A stretch of 59,437 bases of DNA from an uncultured Lachnospiraceae bacterium (lineage in GTDB: Bacteria > Bacillota > Clostridia > Lachnospirales > Lachnospiraceae). Under the pieces are notes generated by a model. The model worked only from the letters and a program-made list of their open reading frames with translations, had not been told where the DNA came from and did no database searches. The stretch's first letter is position 1. Every line of letters begins with the position of its first letter. The position numbers and the translations under genes are program-made. Positions 44,401 through 51,128 of this stretch are shown in pieces. Location: positions 1 through 59,437 of the forward strand of contig CAJTYM010000026.1 in assembly GCA_910583835.1 (NCBI GenBank). The letters are read 5' to 3'.

Positions 44401-44562
44401 GAACGGCGATGCTTTGTCTGGAAGCACTTTCACTGTCGCATCGACTGCTGCTTCTCTGGCATTGCCTGCTGCCTGCGCCTGACCTAGTCCGTCCATTGGC
44501 AATGCCGTAAAAACGAGAGCTGCTGCAAGGACAGCGCTGATACATTTTTTCAATCCTCTCAT
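38464..44562 (-). CDS. Secreted GH30 + GH43 arabinogalactan hydrolase (2032 aa)
   Basis: After a signal peptide, residues about 60-770 are GH30, closest in motif to endo-beta-1,6-galactanases: GWGTSLCWWANRLGYD and LNIGRYNVGG, acid/base Glu446 (MNEP) and nucleophile Glu559 (LWMSEID). A carbohydrate-binding-like beta-sandwich (about 150-296) is inserted in this catalytic domain. Residues 815-955 are F5/8-type. About 1030-1425 is GH43, resembling exo-beta-1,3-galactanases (IQAHGGQVQRIKWEQGYDFD; probable acid Glu1299 in SREAP). Ig-like, carbohydrate-binding and two FIVAR domains follow, a Gly-Pro-Thr linker (GPTGPTGPTGP), an Ig-like and an fn3 domain. Together the activities would strip type II arabinogalactan to galactose. 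Specificity is inferred, not measured. The ATG follows AGGAG. Confidence 0.9.
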   Translation of the reverse strand: MRGLKKCISAVLAAALVFTALPMDGLGQAQAAGNAREAAVDATVKVLPDKASPFNDTNNDGLGEFEGWGTSLCWWANRLGYDATMTTKAADAFFDKEKGLGLNIGRYNVGGGDNTGDTPLVTPNDAAQVYDNLDKQSGVLAYAGSEMKVTKNESRFENVLYTASDADFGITKGQKVGKFDYVGYVNAIGDEVGSGDNLHFTVNADKAANYTVKMIWFHNHNTDRNVAIKVNNEQEYSVSNADLLKNKIAQTSGNDSKGLFLATIRNVALKEGANTIDVAAKSGWAPDFVKMLVVETSKEGTLPEADPFLHPAHIKRSDSDMPGYWKDVTKIDMQKHTIEWYKQNFVRADEECGYAWNYDWNKDANQRNILNAAKAASGDEFIAEAFSNSPPYFMTVSGCTSGAASGSSDNLRKDSYNAFAAYMADVIAHYAEAGIVDFTSATAMNEPYTSYWSANSAKQEGCHFDQGDSESNMILAFQKALKEKAETSTNQNVKDVLNNMILSGTDETSIDTAIDSYNKLSSAAKKAIQRIDTHTYGGSKRAELSELAKNANKNLWMSEIDGASRAGTDAGEMAAGLGFAQRIITDINGLKSSAWIMWNAVDLNIDANNEFDADSIEDLKNMKNDSGEIMYDPVNKGWWGIAIGDHNSKNLILTRKYYAYGQFSKYIRPGYTIMGTSDESNTLVAYDPTGKKAVIVAVNTAGTEKTWKFDLSRFETMGSTITATRTSGASEDGENWVNVSSSVNAAADTAGRTFTAKLKENSITTFIVDGVTFDKEKDDAYVKREENLKKMQKEVMSALDLSGVDLDSLNIALTEAMVSGSAPWGDSTTNTVAKVIDNDYRTFFDGVSNGYVQIDLGAGNAKAIAAYGYAPRYDGKDKQYVGRCVGASLYGSNDGTNWDLLHTITKTPEVDTINCAYMNEFASRDVMGKAYRYYKYAVGANGNCNISELRLYEKPADLAVPEMPDTLEKWVAYCEGKTTDHNYSQATKTAYDSALAAAKALNSSSDATAREDAMYALFDAYLNLKEIYNYTTFSGANGATIYDNNGEVIQAHGGQVQRIKWEQGYDFDGNGQIEADEKEFWYWIGEDKTNDYRPCPGIHAYISEDLLNWVDMGRVLRTVPNWETFTTDKYFTDLYGSLPEAEQKAAYNDIWTDDNATDSGCVIERPKMIYNDKNKQYVIWFHADGQIPGSSGGNYAKAKAGVAVSSSPFGPFQMKGSYLLNYVDGLKQGFSDGHGNVRDMNLFKDDDGTAYVIYSSDGNANMYISKLNDTYTNIAKTNDQGAIRDVDFSVNFIGSSREAPAMFKYKGKYYLITSGCSGWGPNAAQYAVADTPLGPWTVKGDPCTDADANTTYFTQSTCVIPVDAAKGQYIYMGDRWYNPEVTVGPGAGGSLRDSRYVWLPIEFTGDGEIALRKHNNWDMSVYENIEPYEVVTKLPKTAKSVAELKDSLPATLKIKLASDTAETTANVEWDTESLPEEKTLGEIAVSGTMTYTKNAKEHERAITYKVTLWNEKLIYFFDCASEDSSYLDLLKENQGTEPMLRNEEPDRPYSVENLAGYAGENGGEGIDSSDTTYDFGVKSDGDDMWSVGYWATKGSTIDYAFVLEKGTYTVATGYHEWWSGDRKTKIVVASNGKNIVSSEEFNVAGNKKLQKNVSFTLTENAKVTVSITGNGKDPILSWIAVIQDEKQGSLESEDKAALQELIGEAESVEKGNYTDASWEKFQEALEKAIEVQKYVLSTQEEIAAAVLELRDAMGALQTPKQYLQSSIEKIAISASDEKNYEKDAMWDYYQTVLSAAQALAEKESLTEAEAEEAVKDLQDAVDLLTPAKQQTGPTGPTGPTGPTGPTTQKKGQAINVKPAITKAFGDKAFDLGAKSTGDGKLSYTSSDKKVADYNAKNGKIEIKGCGVCTITVTAAETANYKSQTANVTLTVNPKKAALSKLKPGKKQLKVTWKKDTKASGYEVQCCLNKKFKSGVKKADIKKAKTTSTTFKKLKKGKKYYVRIRAYKTVKVNGKNKKLTGAWSKVLTSKKVK

Positions 44563-44625
44563 TTTCCTCTTCTCCTTTTCTTAATTTTGGTGCACGGCGA
44601 TCCCTTCCACCCTGCATCTATTAAC

Positions 44626-44654
44626 ATTTTAGGATTTTTTAGTAAATTTTTCAA
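44626..44654 (-). promoter_or_regulatory. Promoter of the galactanase operon
   Basis: On the minus strand TTGAAA (44649-44654), a 17-bp spacer and TAAAAT (44626-44631), about 60 nt upstream of the ATG. Confidence 0.8.
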
Positions 44655-44666
44655 GCATTTTACTAA
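44638..44666. promoter_or_regulatory. Paired operator boxes at the galactanase promoter
   Basis: TTTAGTAAA (44638-44646) and TTTACTAAA (44658-44666) have centres 20 bp apart, on either side of the -35 hexamer, with the inner box in the spacer. The same arrangement stands at the galK promoter (13967-13995), so one LacI-type repressor probably controls both. Confidence 0.75.
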
Positions 44667-44704
44667 AATAATAAGTTAGGAAATTGCTTTTCAGTAAAAA
44701 CATA

Positions 44705-44747
44705 CAAAAAACCAGGGGCGGATTATTGCAATCTGCCACCCCTGGTT
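44705..44747 (-). terminator. Intrinsic terminator of dapL
   Basis: AACCAGGGG pairs with CCCCTGG(TT) through 9 bp around an irregular loop, followed by TTTTTT on the minus strand. It insulates the galactanase promoter from dapL. Confidence 0.85.
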
Positions 44748-44774
44748 CTGCTATTTAGCAATAGTTGTGCTATT

Positions 44775-45989
44775 TTATAACTTCTGAATACGCTCAAGCG
44801 CCCCCAATGTATTCTCATAGCTGCCAAATGCCGTCAGCCGGAAATACCCTTCCCCGCTGGGACCGAAGCCGGAACCCGGCGTTCCCACAACATTGGCATT
44901 GTTCAGCAGATAATCGAAGAACTCCCAGGACGTCATCTTATCCGGCGTTTTCAGCCAGATATATGGTGCATTGACGCCGCCAAATACCGTATAACCTGCA
45001 TCCTGCAGCCCTTTCTTGATGGTGGAAGCATTCTTCATATAATAGGCAACCTGTTCTTTCAGCTGCGCTTTGCCCTCCGGGCTGTAGGTAGCCTCCCCGG
45101 CGCGCTGTACGATATAAGGCGCTCCGTTAAATTTCGTTCCGTGGCGGCGCGCCCACATGGCGTTCAGGGAAACTTCCCCACATTTCAAATCCTTGGGCAC
45201 TACCGTATAGCCAAGGCGCACGCCCGTAAACCCGGCATTCTTGGAAAAACTCTTGAGCTCGATGGCACAGGTCTTTGCGCCCTCGCACTCATAGATGGAA
45301 TGTGCCACATCATCCTCTGAAATATACGCTTCATAGGCTGCATCATAGATAATCACCGCCCCCACTTTATTCGCATAATCCACCCACTCCTGCAGCTGGG
45401 ATTTGGTGATAGTCGTTCCGGTTGGGTTATTGGGAAGGCAGAGGTAAATCATGTCTGGCGTCTCCCCGGGAAATTCCGGCACAAACTGATTCTCCATCGT
45501 ACAAGGCATATAAATGACATCGCTCCAGGTCTCGGACGCAGCATCATACACGCCTGTCCTGCCGGACATCACATTGGAATCCACATAGACCGGATAGACC
45601 GGATCGCAGACCGCAATACGGTTCTTCGGTCCAAATATCTCCTGGATATTGGCAGAATCGCTCTTCGCGCCGTCAGAGACAAAAACTTCATCTGCCGAGA
45701 TATCACATCCCCGCGCCTTATAGTCATTCTCCACAATAGCCTCCCGCAAGAAGGCATAGCCCAAATCCGGGGCATAACCGTGAAAAGTCTCTGCCTTGCC
45801 CATCTCATCGACTGCTTTATGCATGGCCTCAATCACTGCCGGCGCCAGCGGCTGCGTAACATCGCCGATTCCCAGACGGATAATGTTCTTGTCCGGGTTT
45901 GCTTCGGTGAAAGCTGCCACCTTCTTGGCTATCGTGCTGAACAAATAACTTCCTGGTAACTTCTGGTAATTCTCATTAATCTGAAACAT
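44775..45989 (-). CDS. dapL: LL-diaminopimelate aminotransferase
   Basis: DapL converts tetrahydrodipicolinate directly to LL-diaminopimelate, bypassing the succinyl or acetyl route of lysine and peptidoglycan precursor synthesis. The 404 residues are a fold-type I aminotransferase: IIRLGIGDVTQPLAPAVIEAM, the substrate loop FHGYAPDLGYAFLREAI, LPNNPTGTTIT, and the pyridoxal-phosphate lysine in SFSKNAGFTGVRLGYT near residue 248. It lies 52 nt after dapF and is last in the glnA-ANTAR-dapF-dapL run, so epimerase and aminotransferase of the same pathway are paired. Confidence 0.97.
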   Translation of the reverse strand: MFQINENYQKLPGSYLFSTIAKKVAAFTEANPDKNIIRLGIGDVTQPLAPAVIEAMHKAVDEMGKAETFHGYAPDLGYAFLREAIVENDYKARGCDISADEVFVSDGAKSDSANIQEIFGPKNRIAVCDPVYPVYVDSNVMSGRTGVYDAASETWSDVIYMPCTMENQFVPEFPGETPDMIYLCLPNNPTGTTITKSQLQEWVDYANKVGAVIIYDAAYEAYISEDDVAHSIYECEGAKTCAIELKSFSKNAGFTGVRLGYTVVPKDLKCGEVSLNAMWARRHGTKFNGAPYIVQRAGEATYSPEGKAQLKEQVAYYMKNASTIKKGLQDAGYTVFGGVNAPYIWLKTPDKMTSWEFFDYLLNNANVVGTPGSGFGPSGEGYFRLTAFGSYENTLGALERIQKL

Positions 45990-46041
45990 AATATCCTCCT
46001 TTTTCTGTCACATATATGAATAATTGCACTACTCTAACCTC

Positions 46042-46887
46042 TTAATCCTGAGGGAACTCTATCTCACCGTCAAATACTGTCGCCGCCGGTCCTGTCATAT
46101 ACACCGAAGCCTCGCCGCCAGCCCAGGAAATCTCAAGTTCCCCTCCTAAAAGCTGAACATTGACCTCGTGCCCGGTCTTTTTATTTACGATAGCCGCCAC
46201 AGCTGTGGCACAGGCGCCGGTTCCACAGGCAAGCGTCTCACCGCTGCCGCGCTCCCACACACGCATACGCAAAGTGGACTCATCAATGACATTGACAAAT
46301 TCCGTATTGATCCGCCTGGGGAAACGAGGATGGTTCTCAAACAAGGGTCCGATAGCTGCCAAATCCAGCTTGCGCACATCTTCCTCCATAAAGACAACAC
46401 AATGGGGATTCCCCATGGATACTGCCGTCATCTGGTATGTCCTCCCCGCCACTTCAATGGGCGCATCAATCACCTGCTCCGTATCGGCTGTCACCGGAAT
46501 CTGCCCAGCCACAAGACAGGGCGCCCCCATATCTACTTTAACTTTAGAGACTTTACCGCCCTCTAACATTAAATCAAGGTATTTTACCCCATCAAGGGTA
46601 TTTACGCTGATGCTTGTTTTATCTGTCATCCCCCGGTCATAGACGTATTTGCCCACACAGCGGATGCCATTTCCGCACATTTCTCCCTGGGAACCGTCCG
46701 CATTGTAAATTGCCATCTCGAAATCGGCACATTCTGACGGCTTAATCAGAATCAGCCCATCCCCCCCAATGCCAAAATGCCTGTCGCTGACGTACTTAGA
46801 CACCTCAGACGGATTCTTTACTTCCTCCTCAAAACAATTGACATAGATATAATCATTGCCAGCCCCCTGCATTTTTGTAAATTTCAT
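46042..46887 (-). CDS. dapF: Diaminopimelate epimerase
   Basis: DapF converts LL- to meso-diaminopimelate. The 281-aa protein has the catalytic cysteines in context: MCGNGIRCVGKYVYD and ACGTGACATAVAAI, plus the opening MKFTKMQGAGNDYIYV. The start at 46887 is chosen because AAAGGAG lies 6 nt upstream; an upstream ATG extends only into the tandem-repeat leader. Between this gene and the ANTAR gene lies a 17-bp tandem repeat, which could regulate or simply lengthen the 5' leader. Confidence 0.97.
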   Translation of the reverse strand: MKFTKMQGAGNDYIYVNCFEEEVKNPSEVSKYVSDRHFGIGGDGLILIKPSECADFEMAIYNADGSQGEMCGNGIRCVGKYVYDRGMTDKTSISVNTLDGVKYLDLMLEGGKVSKVKVDMGAPCLVAGQIPVTADTEQVIDAPIEVAGRTYQMTAVSMGNPHCVVFMEEDVRKLDLAAIGPLFENHPRFPRRINTEFVNVIDESTLRMRVWERGSGETLACGTGACATAVAAIVNKKTGHEVNVQLLGGELEISWAGGEASVYMTGPAATVFDGEIEFPQD

Positions 46888-46911
46888 ATGGTACTCCTTT
46901 CTAGCAATAAA

Positions 46912-47008
46912 TGTACAAAATATCTCCAAAAGTACAAAATATTCAATTGCCCAAAATATTCAATTGCGCAAAATATTCAAATGCACAAAATATTTAAATG
47001 CACAAAAC
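46912..47008. repeat. Tandem 17-bp repeat upstream of dapF
   Basis: Five to six imperfect copies of a CAAAATATTCAATTGC-like unit run head to tail with a 17-bp period (one unit 19 bp). The array fills almost the whole gap between the ANTAR gene and dapF. It is AT-rich and non-coding, because 17 is not a multiple of 3. Confidence 0.85.
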
Positions 47009-47015
47009 ACTTTCC

Positions 47016-47558
47016 TCAGCCCATCATGCTTAAAATCATCTGCGCCGTCTCCACCAGCCCTGTTCCGCTGTCCATGCTGCTTTTTTGCATATAATGGTGA
47101 GCTTCTTCCTCCGTCATGTTATTGCGCGCCATCAGCACTTCCTTCGCCTTTCGCAGCAGCTGTCTCTCCTCCTCGCTGCGTGTGGGCGGATTGTTCCTTT
47201 TCTTGCGTCTGCGCACAAAATCATGGGACATCATCTCTAAAGTGCCCACAAGTTCATATACTTTCAAGGGCATGGTAAGAAATACCACGTTATCCCTCGT
47301 TCCTTCCTCCCTCTGCTTAGGAGACGACACCACAAGCATCGGGAAATGCGGCGGCAGATATTCCCGCAGCTGCGTATACGTCATATCCTGCAGCCGCCCG
47401 GCACACACCACAATCCCCTCCCCCAGCATGTCTGCGTGCTGCAGGACTCGTGCGCCCGTTGTGCACACAGCGTTTACCCCAAATCCGTTCTTTACTAAAA
47501 TACTTTTTATGCTTTTTGCATTTTCCGGTCTGGGAAATGCGACAATTATATTGATCAA
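47016..47558 (-). CDS. ANTAR-domain response regulator
   Basis: The N-terminal half (about 1-110) is a receiver-like domain (INIIVAFPRPENAKSIKSILVKNGF; PMLVVSSP) without an obvious complete acidic pocket. The C-terminal 55 residues are an ANTAR RNA-binding domain (EEERQLLRKAKEVLMARNNM; TEEEAHHYMQKSSMDSG). ANTAR proteins stop transcription termination at paired hairpins in target mRNAs, often for nitrogen genes. It starts 18 nt after glnA, which fits the nitrogen link known in Clostridia. I did not find a clear two-hairpin target in the window. Confidence 0.9.
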   Translation of the reverse strand: MINIIVAFPRPENAKSIKSILVKNGFGVNAVCTTGARVLQHADMLGEGIVVCAGRLQDMTYTQLREYLPPHFPMLVVSSPKQREEGTRDNVVFLTMPLKVYELVGTLEMMSHDFVRRRKKRNNPPTRSEEERQLLRKAKEVLMARNNMTEEEAHHYMQKSSMDSGTGLVETAQMILSMMG

Positions 47559-47576
47559 AACACTTCCTCCATGGGG

Positions 47577-48908
47577 TTATATCTTGTAGAGATAATTGTC
47601 AATTTCCCATCCTGTCACCTGTCTGCAGTAATCTTCCCATTCCGCATGTTTTTCTTCCGCATATTTCTCAGAAATGTGGTCCCCCAGCACCTTACGCAGC
47701 AGCGGGTCTTTCTCGAGCTCATCGACCGCCTCACGCAGATTCGCCGGCAACGCCGTAATATGAAGGGACTCTCTCTCGGCTTTCGTCATTTCCATCACGC
47801 TAACGCTGACGGGTTCCGGCGGCAGAATCTTGTTCTTTATGCCGTCAAGGCCGGCAGCAAGGCACACGGCAAGGGCAAGGTAAGGATTGGCTGCCGGGTC
47901 CGGGCTGCGCAGCTCAATCCGCGTGGATTCCCCTCTCTCCACCGGTATGCGAATCAACGGACGCCTATGGCTTTCCGACCAGGTAATATAGATTGGCGCC
48001 TCAAATCCCGGTACCAGCCGTTTGTAAGAATTTACCAGGGGATTGGTCACCGCCGTCATTCCCCGCATATGCTCCATCAGCCCGCCGATAAAATAATACG
48101 CTTCCGCGCTCAGCCCCCGCTTATCCTGCGGGTCGGCAAAAATATTCCTGCCATCTTTGGTCACTGATATATTAAGATGCATCCCCGAGCCATTGATGCC
48201 GTATTTCGGCTTGGGCATAAAGCTGGCAAACAGACCAAATCTTTTGGCAATCGTCTTCACCGCCAGCTTAAAGGTCATGATATTGTCCGCCGTCTTCAAT
48301 GCCTCATCATAGCGGAAATCAATGCGGTGCTGCGCCGGGGCTGCTTCATGATGGGAAGATTCAATCTCAAATCCCATATCCTCCAACGTCAGCACCATAT
48401 CACGCCTTGCATTTTCCCCCAAATCGACCGGTCCCAAATCAAAGAACCCGGCACGCTCATGGGAAACTGTGGTAGGACCTCCATCCTCATCTGTATGGAA
48501 CAGGAAAAACTCGCACTCCGGCCCCACATCAAGATGATAGCCAAGCTTCGCCGCCTCATCAATCGTCCGCCGCAAAATATAGCGCGGGTCCCCCTCAAAG
48601 GGCGTCTTATCCGGGCGGTAGATATCGCAGATAATGCGCGCCACCTTGCCTTGCTGGGGACGCCAGGGGAAAATTGCAAACGTGTCCAAATCTGGACAGA
48701 GGTACATATCCGACTCTTCAATACGCACAAATCCCTCAATGGAGGAGGCATCAAACATACATCTGTTATTCAGCGCTTTCTCCAGCTGGCTTTTGGTAAT
48801 CGCCACATTTTTGAGCGTCCCGAACATGTCGGTAAACTGCAGGCGGATGAACTCAACATCTTCCTCCTCCACCATACGGATAATGTCTTGCTTAGTATAG
48901 CTGCTCAT
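47577..48908 (-). CDS. glnA: Glutamine synthetase, type I
   Basis: GlnA makes glutamine from glutamate and ammonia. At 443 aa it has the length of the short GSI-alpha form of Gram-positives. Visible parts are FIRLQFTDMFGTLKNVAI at the N-terminus, the metal-binding GPECEFFLF and AAPAQHRIDFRYDEAL stretches, NGSGMHLNIS, and RRPLIRIPVERGESTRIELRSPDPAANPYLA. The C-terminal adenylylation Tyr region of longer enzymes is not seen. It lies 21 nt after the DUF4349 gene and is followed by the ANTAR gene. Regulation is probably through that gene product and not by adenylylation. Confidence 0.97.
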   Translation of the reverse strand: MSSYTKQDIIRMVEEEDVEFIRLQFTDMFGTLKNVAITKSQLEKALNNRCMFDASSIEGFVRIEESDMYLCPDLDTFAIFPWRPQQGKVARIICDIYRPDKTPFEGDPRYILRRTIDEAAKLGYHLDVGPECEFFLFHTDEDGGPTTVSHERAGFFDLGPVDLGENARRDMVLTLEDMGFEIESSHHEAAPAQHRIDFRYDEALKTADNIMTFKLAVKTIAKRFGLFASFMPKPKYGINGSGMHLNISVTKDGRNIFADPQDKRGLSAEAYYFIGGLMEHMRGMTAVTNPLVNSYKRLVPGFEAPIYITWSESHRRPLIRIPVERGESTRIELRSPDPAANPYLALAVCLAAGLDGIKNKILPPEPVSVSVMEMTKAERESLHITALPANLREAVDELEKDPLLRKVLGDHISEKYAEEKHAEWEDYCRQVTGWEIDNYLYKI

Positions 48909-48929
48909 AATTTCGATTCTCCTCTTCCT

Positions 48930-50102
48930 CTATTCTTTGCTATTTTCCTGCGGCTCTTCCCTATTCTCCGCTTCTGCCGGAGCATTCTGCTGTTCACTCC
49001 GGGCTTGAACTCCCTGTGGGTTCTGCTTCTGTTTTCCCTGAAATTGAACTCCCTGGGAGTTCTGCTGCCTCGCCTGGTAATTCTGCATGACCTGCTGCCG
49101 CTCCCGTTCTTTCTTAACCTGATACCTTTTGATGAACTTCACGATAAAGAAGATAATCAAAAAGAACAGCAGCAGCTTATACCAGTGCAGGATAAAGAAG
49201 AACAAAATAGCCTCAAAAAAGCTTAACATGCCCTGCCAGCTCTGCGACAGCACTTTCACGAGGCGATTGGCGAATCCAGATTCCTTCTCCTCGAAAGCTG
49301 TGACCTCATGAATCCTCATCTCCACTGTGCTGTAGGTGGCATCCGTGTCTATCACCGCCATCTCGCTCTTCGTTCTGGCAATATTAAGCGACAGTTCAGT
49401 AAGTTTTTCCTGAATGGCAAGCATGGCGCTGTCTTTCGAGACCTCATCAAACATTTTCAGGTATCTCTCATATTCTGCCTCATAGATTTCAAGTTCCGCT
49501 TTCAGGGTGCCATACTGCCTGGTCATGTTCGTCACCTGGGAATTGCTCTCCGTGACCACGCCCAGCCCCTGGCTCCTATCCATAAATTCCTGGTACTTCT
49601 CCGAGGGAATCCTAGCAGTCGCCAGAAATGTCCTGGAATCTTCTGCACCATAAAAACTTTCTTCCGCATACTCGCTGCCTACGCCGTAACTCTGTTCATT
49701 TTCTAAAAATCCCCCATATTCTTCCACAGCTTTCTTAAAGGCGCGCACCGTATCCTCAAACTCCATCGTATCGATGGACACCGCCCCGGTATAGACAAGG
49801 ATTTTGTCCTGCTCCTGCTGGGAAGAAATATCTCCTTCCTCCCTACCTGCTGCCTCAGCTTTCTCGTTATCCTCAGTATCAGCCGCTTCTGTCTCTGCAG
49901 TCTCTGCCGTATCTTCCAGGGCAGCCTCCTCAGCCTCATCATAACCCTCAAAACCAATCTCCTCACTGCTCATATCAGCCGCGGAATCATCGTAGGTTTT
50001 GCTGCCTCCGCAGCCTGAAAGCAGAAAAACACATGAACACACTGCCAGTAACCACGCTATTTTCCCTAGCGGACGAACGCTTTTCACCTCTCTCTTTCTC
50101 AT
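48930..50102 (-). CDS. DUF4349 lipoprotein
   Basis: A signal ending in LLSGC is followed by an acidic, Ala/Glu-rich linker (about 30-95), then the DUF4349 domain (ILVYTGAVSIDTMEFEDTVRAF; FLATARIPSEKYQEFMDRSQGL), a coiled coil (LKAELEIYEAEYERYLKMFDEV), a membrane helix (about 290-315, FFILHWYKLLLFFLIIFFIVKF) and a charged Gln-rich tail. It is probably tethered at both ends, with the conserved domain outside. The function of DUF4349 is unknown. The ATG follows AAAGGAGGAGG, and the gene has its own promoter. Confidence 0.9.
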   Translation of the reverse strand: MRKREVKSVRPLGKIAWLLAVCSCVFLLSGCGGSKTYDDSAADMSSEEIGFEGYDEAEEAALEDTAETAETEAADTEDNEKAEAAGREEGDISSQQEQDKILVYTGAVSIDTMEFEDTVRAFKKAVEEYGGFLENEQSYGVGSEYAEESFYGAEDSRTFLATARIPSEKYQEFMDRSQGLGVVTESNSQVTNMTRQYGTLKAELEIYEAEYERYLKMFDEVSKDSAMLAIQEKLTELSLNIARTKSEMAVIDTDATYSTVEMRIHEVTAFEEKESGFANRLVKVLSQSWQGMLSFFEAILFFFILHWYKLLLFFLIIFFIVKFIKRYQVKKERERQQVMQNYQARQQNSQGVQFQGKQKQNPQGVQARSEQQNAPAEAENREEPQENSKE

Positions 50103-50155
50103 AATCCTCCTCCTTTCACTGCACTGCTGCCTCTTCTTACTTTTATCTAATTAGG

Positions 50156-50183
50156 ATAATATCTTCACTCTTTAGCATGACAA
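50156..50183 (-). promoter_or_regulatory. Probable promoter of the DUF4349-glnA run
   Basis: TTGTCA, a 16-bp spacer and TATTAT on the minus strand, about 55 nt upstream of the DUF4349 ATG. Confidence 0.5.
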
Positions 50184-50194
50184 GGTCTTTTCTG

Positions 50195-50968
50195 TTAAGA
50201 TAAAAACTCAAGCACTTTCTCAAACTGCATGTCTCCGCCAAACAAATCAAGGGCACTGCCAATCGTCACATTCAGCCGTCCCCTGCCAAGTTCTCTCAGC
50301 AATTGCAAATCCGCAAAGCTGCCCACACCGCCGGCATAAGTGATGGGCAGTTTCCCCCACTCTCCTAATAATGCCGCCAAATCCCGTTCAATTCCATTGG
50401 CTTTTCCTTCCACATCGACCGCATGGATTAAAAATTCATCCGCATACTGCGACAATTTATCCAACAAAGCCAACGTCACTGTCTCCTGCGTAAACTTCTG
50501 CCAGCGGTCCGTCACAATATAATAATCCCCGCCCCGTCTGCGGCAGCTCAGGTCCAATACCAGATGCTCCCTGCCCACAGCAGCAGCAAGACGTTCTAAA
50601 TTCTCATAATGCACCACGCCGCCCTCAAATACATAGGAGGTTACAATCACATGGCTAGCCCCCGCCGCCAGGAACTGCCCTGCATTGTCGGGGGTTATGC
50701 CCCCGCCCACCTGCATTCCGCCAGGATAGGCGCGCAATGCCTGTACTGCCTGCTCCTTTGTCGCCTCATAATATTCGCTCCCCGCAGGATTCAGCAGGAT
50801 GATATGGCCACCCTTTATGTAATGGCTCTGATACAGCCTGGCAAAAAATGCGGCATCCTGGCTGGCAACAAAATTCTCCACTGCCTGGCTGCCCGCATCC
50901 TTGAGGCTGCCGCCTATTATCTGTTTCACTTTTCCGTTGTGGATATCTATACAAGGTCGAAATTCCAT
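50195..50968 (-). CDS. hisA: HisA, eukaryote/plant-type (HIS6-like) ProFAR isomerase
   Basis: The sequence is a (beta/alpha)8 barrel of the ProFAR isomerase family but of the eukaryotic HIS6 type: MEFRPCIDIHNGKVKQIIGG, GMQVGGGITPDNAGQFLAAGASHVIVTSY, and LVLDLSCRRRGGDYYIVTDRWQKF. The catalytic acids would be Asp8 and an Asp in strand 5. At 257 aa it has the family length. The start at 50968 is chosen because GAGGAG lies 6 nt upstream. No other histidine gene is near, so it stands alone between guaB and DUF4349, although it acts after the ATP-consuming first steps of histidine synthesis. Its role in histidine synthesis is inferred. Confidence 0.9.
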   Translation of the reverse strand: MEFRPCIDIHNGKVKQIIGGSLKDAGSQAVENFVASQDAAFFARLYQSHYIKGGHIILLNPAGSEYYEATKEQAVQALRAYPGGMQVGGGITPDNAGQFLAAGASHVIVTSYVFEGGVVHYENLERLAAAVGREHLVLDLSCRRRGGDYYIVTDRWQKFTQETVTLALLDKLSQYADEFLIHAVDVEGKANGIERDLAALLGEWGKLPITYAGGVGSFADLQLLRELGRGRLNVTIGSALDLFGGDMQFEKVLEFLS

Positions 50969-51057
50969 GTGGCTCTCCTCAAAATCTACCATTTTTTGTA
51001 CCATTCCCATTATAAGCAAAAATCTGTATTTCCACAACAAAAATTTTTATTCAGTCG

Positions 51058-51086
51058 TTGACAGTTGCCTTCTTTTTTGTTAAAAT
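51058..51086 (+). promoter_or_regulatory. guaB promoter
   Basis: TTGACA, a 17-bp spacer and TAAAAT, near-consensus, about 42 nt upstream of the ATG. No purine riboswitch is visible in the short leader. Confidence 0.9.
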
Positions 51087-51128
51087 CGTGGGAATAACAA
51101 CAAACTTTTAAGAAAGCGAGGAAGAAAA

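Noticed and set aside
46912..47008. Tandem repeats as a small CRISPR array
   Set aside because: The units abut with no spacers between them and the period is only 17 bp.
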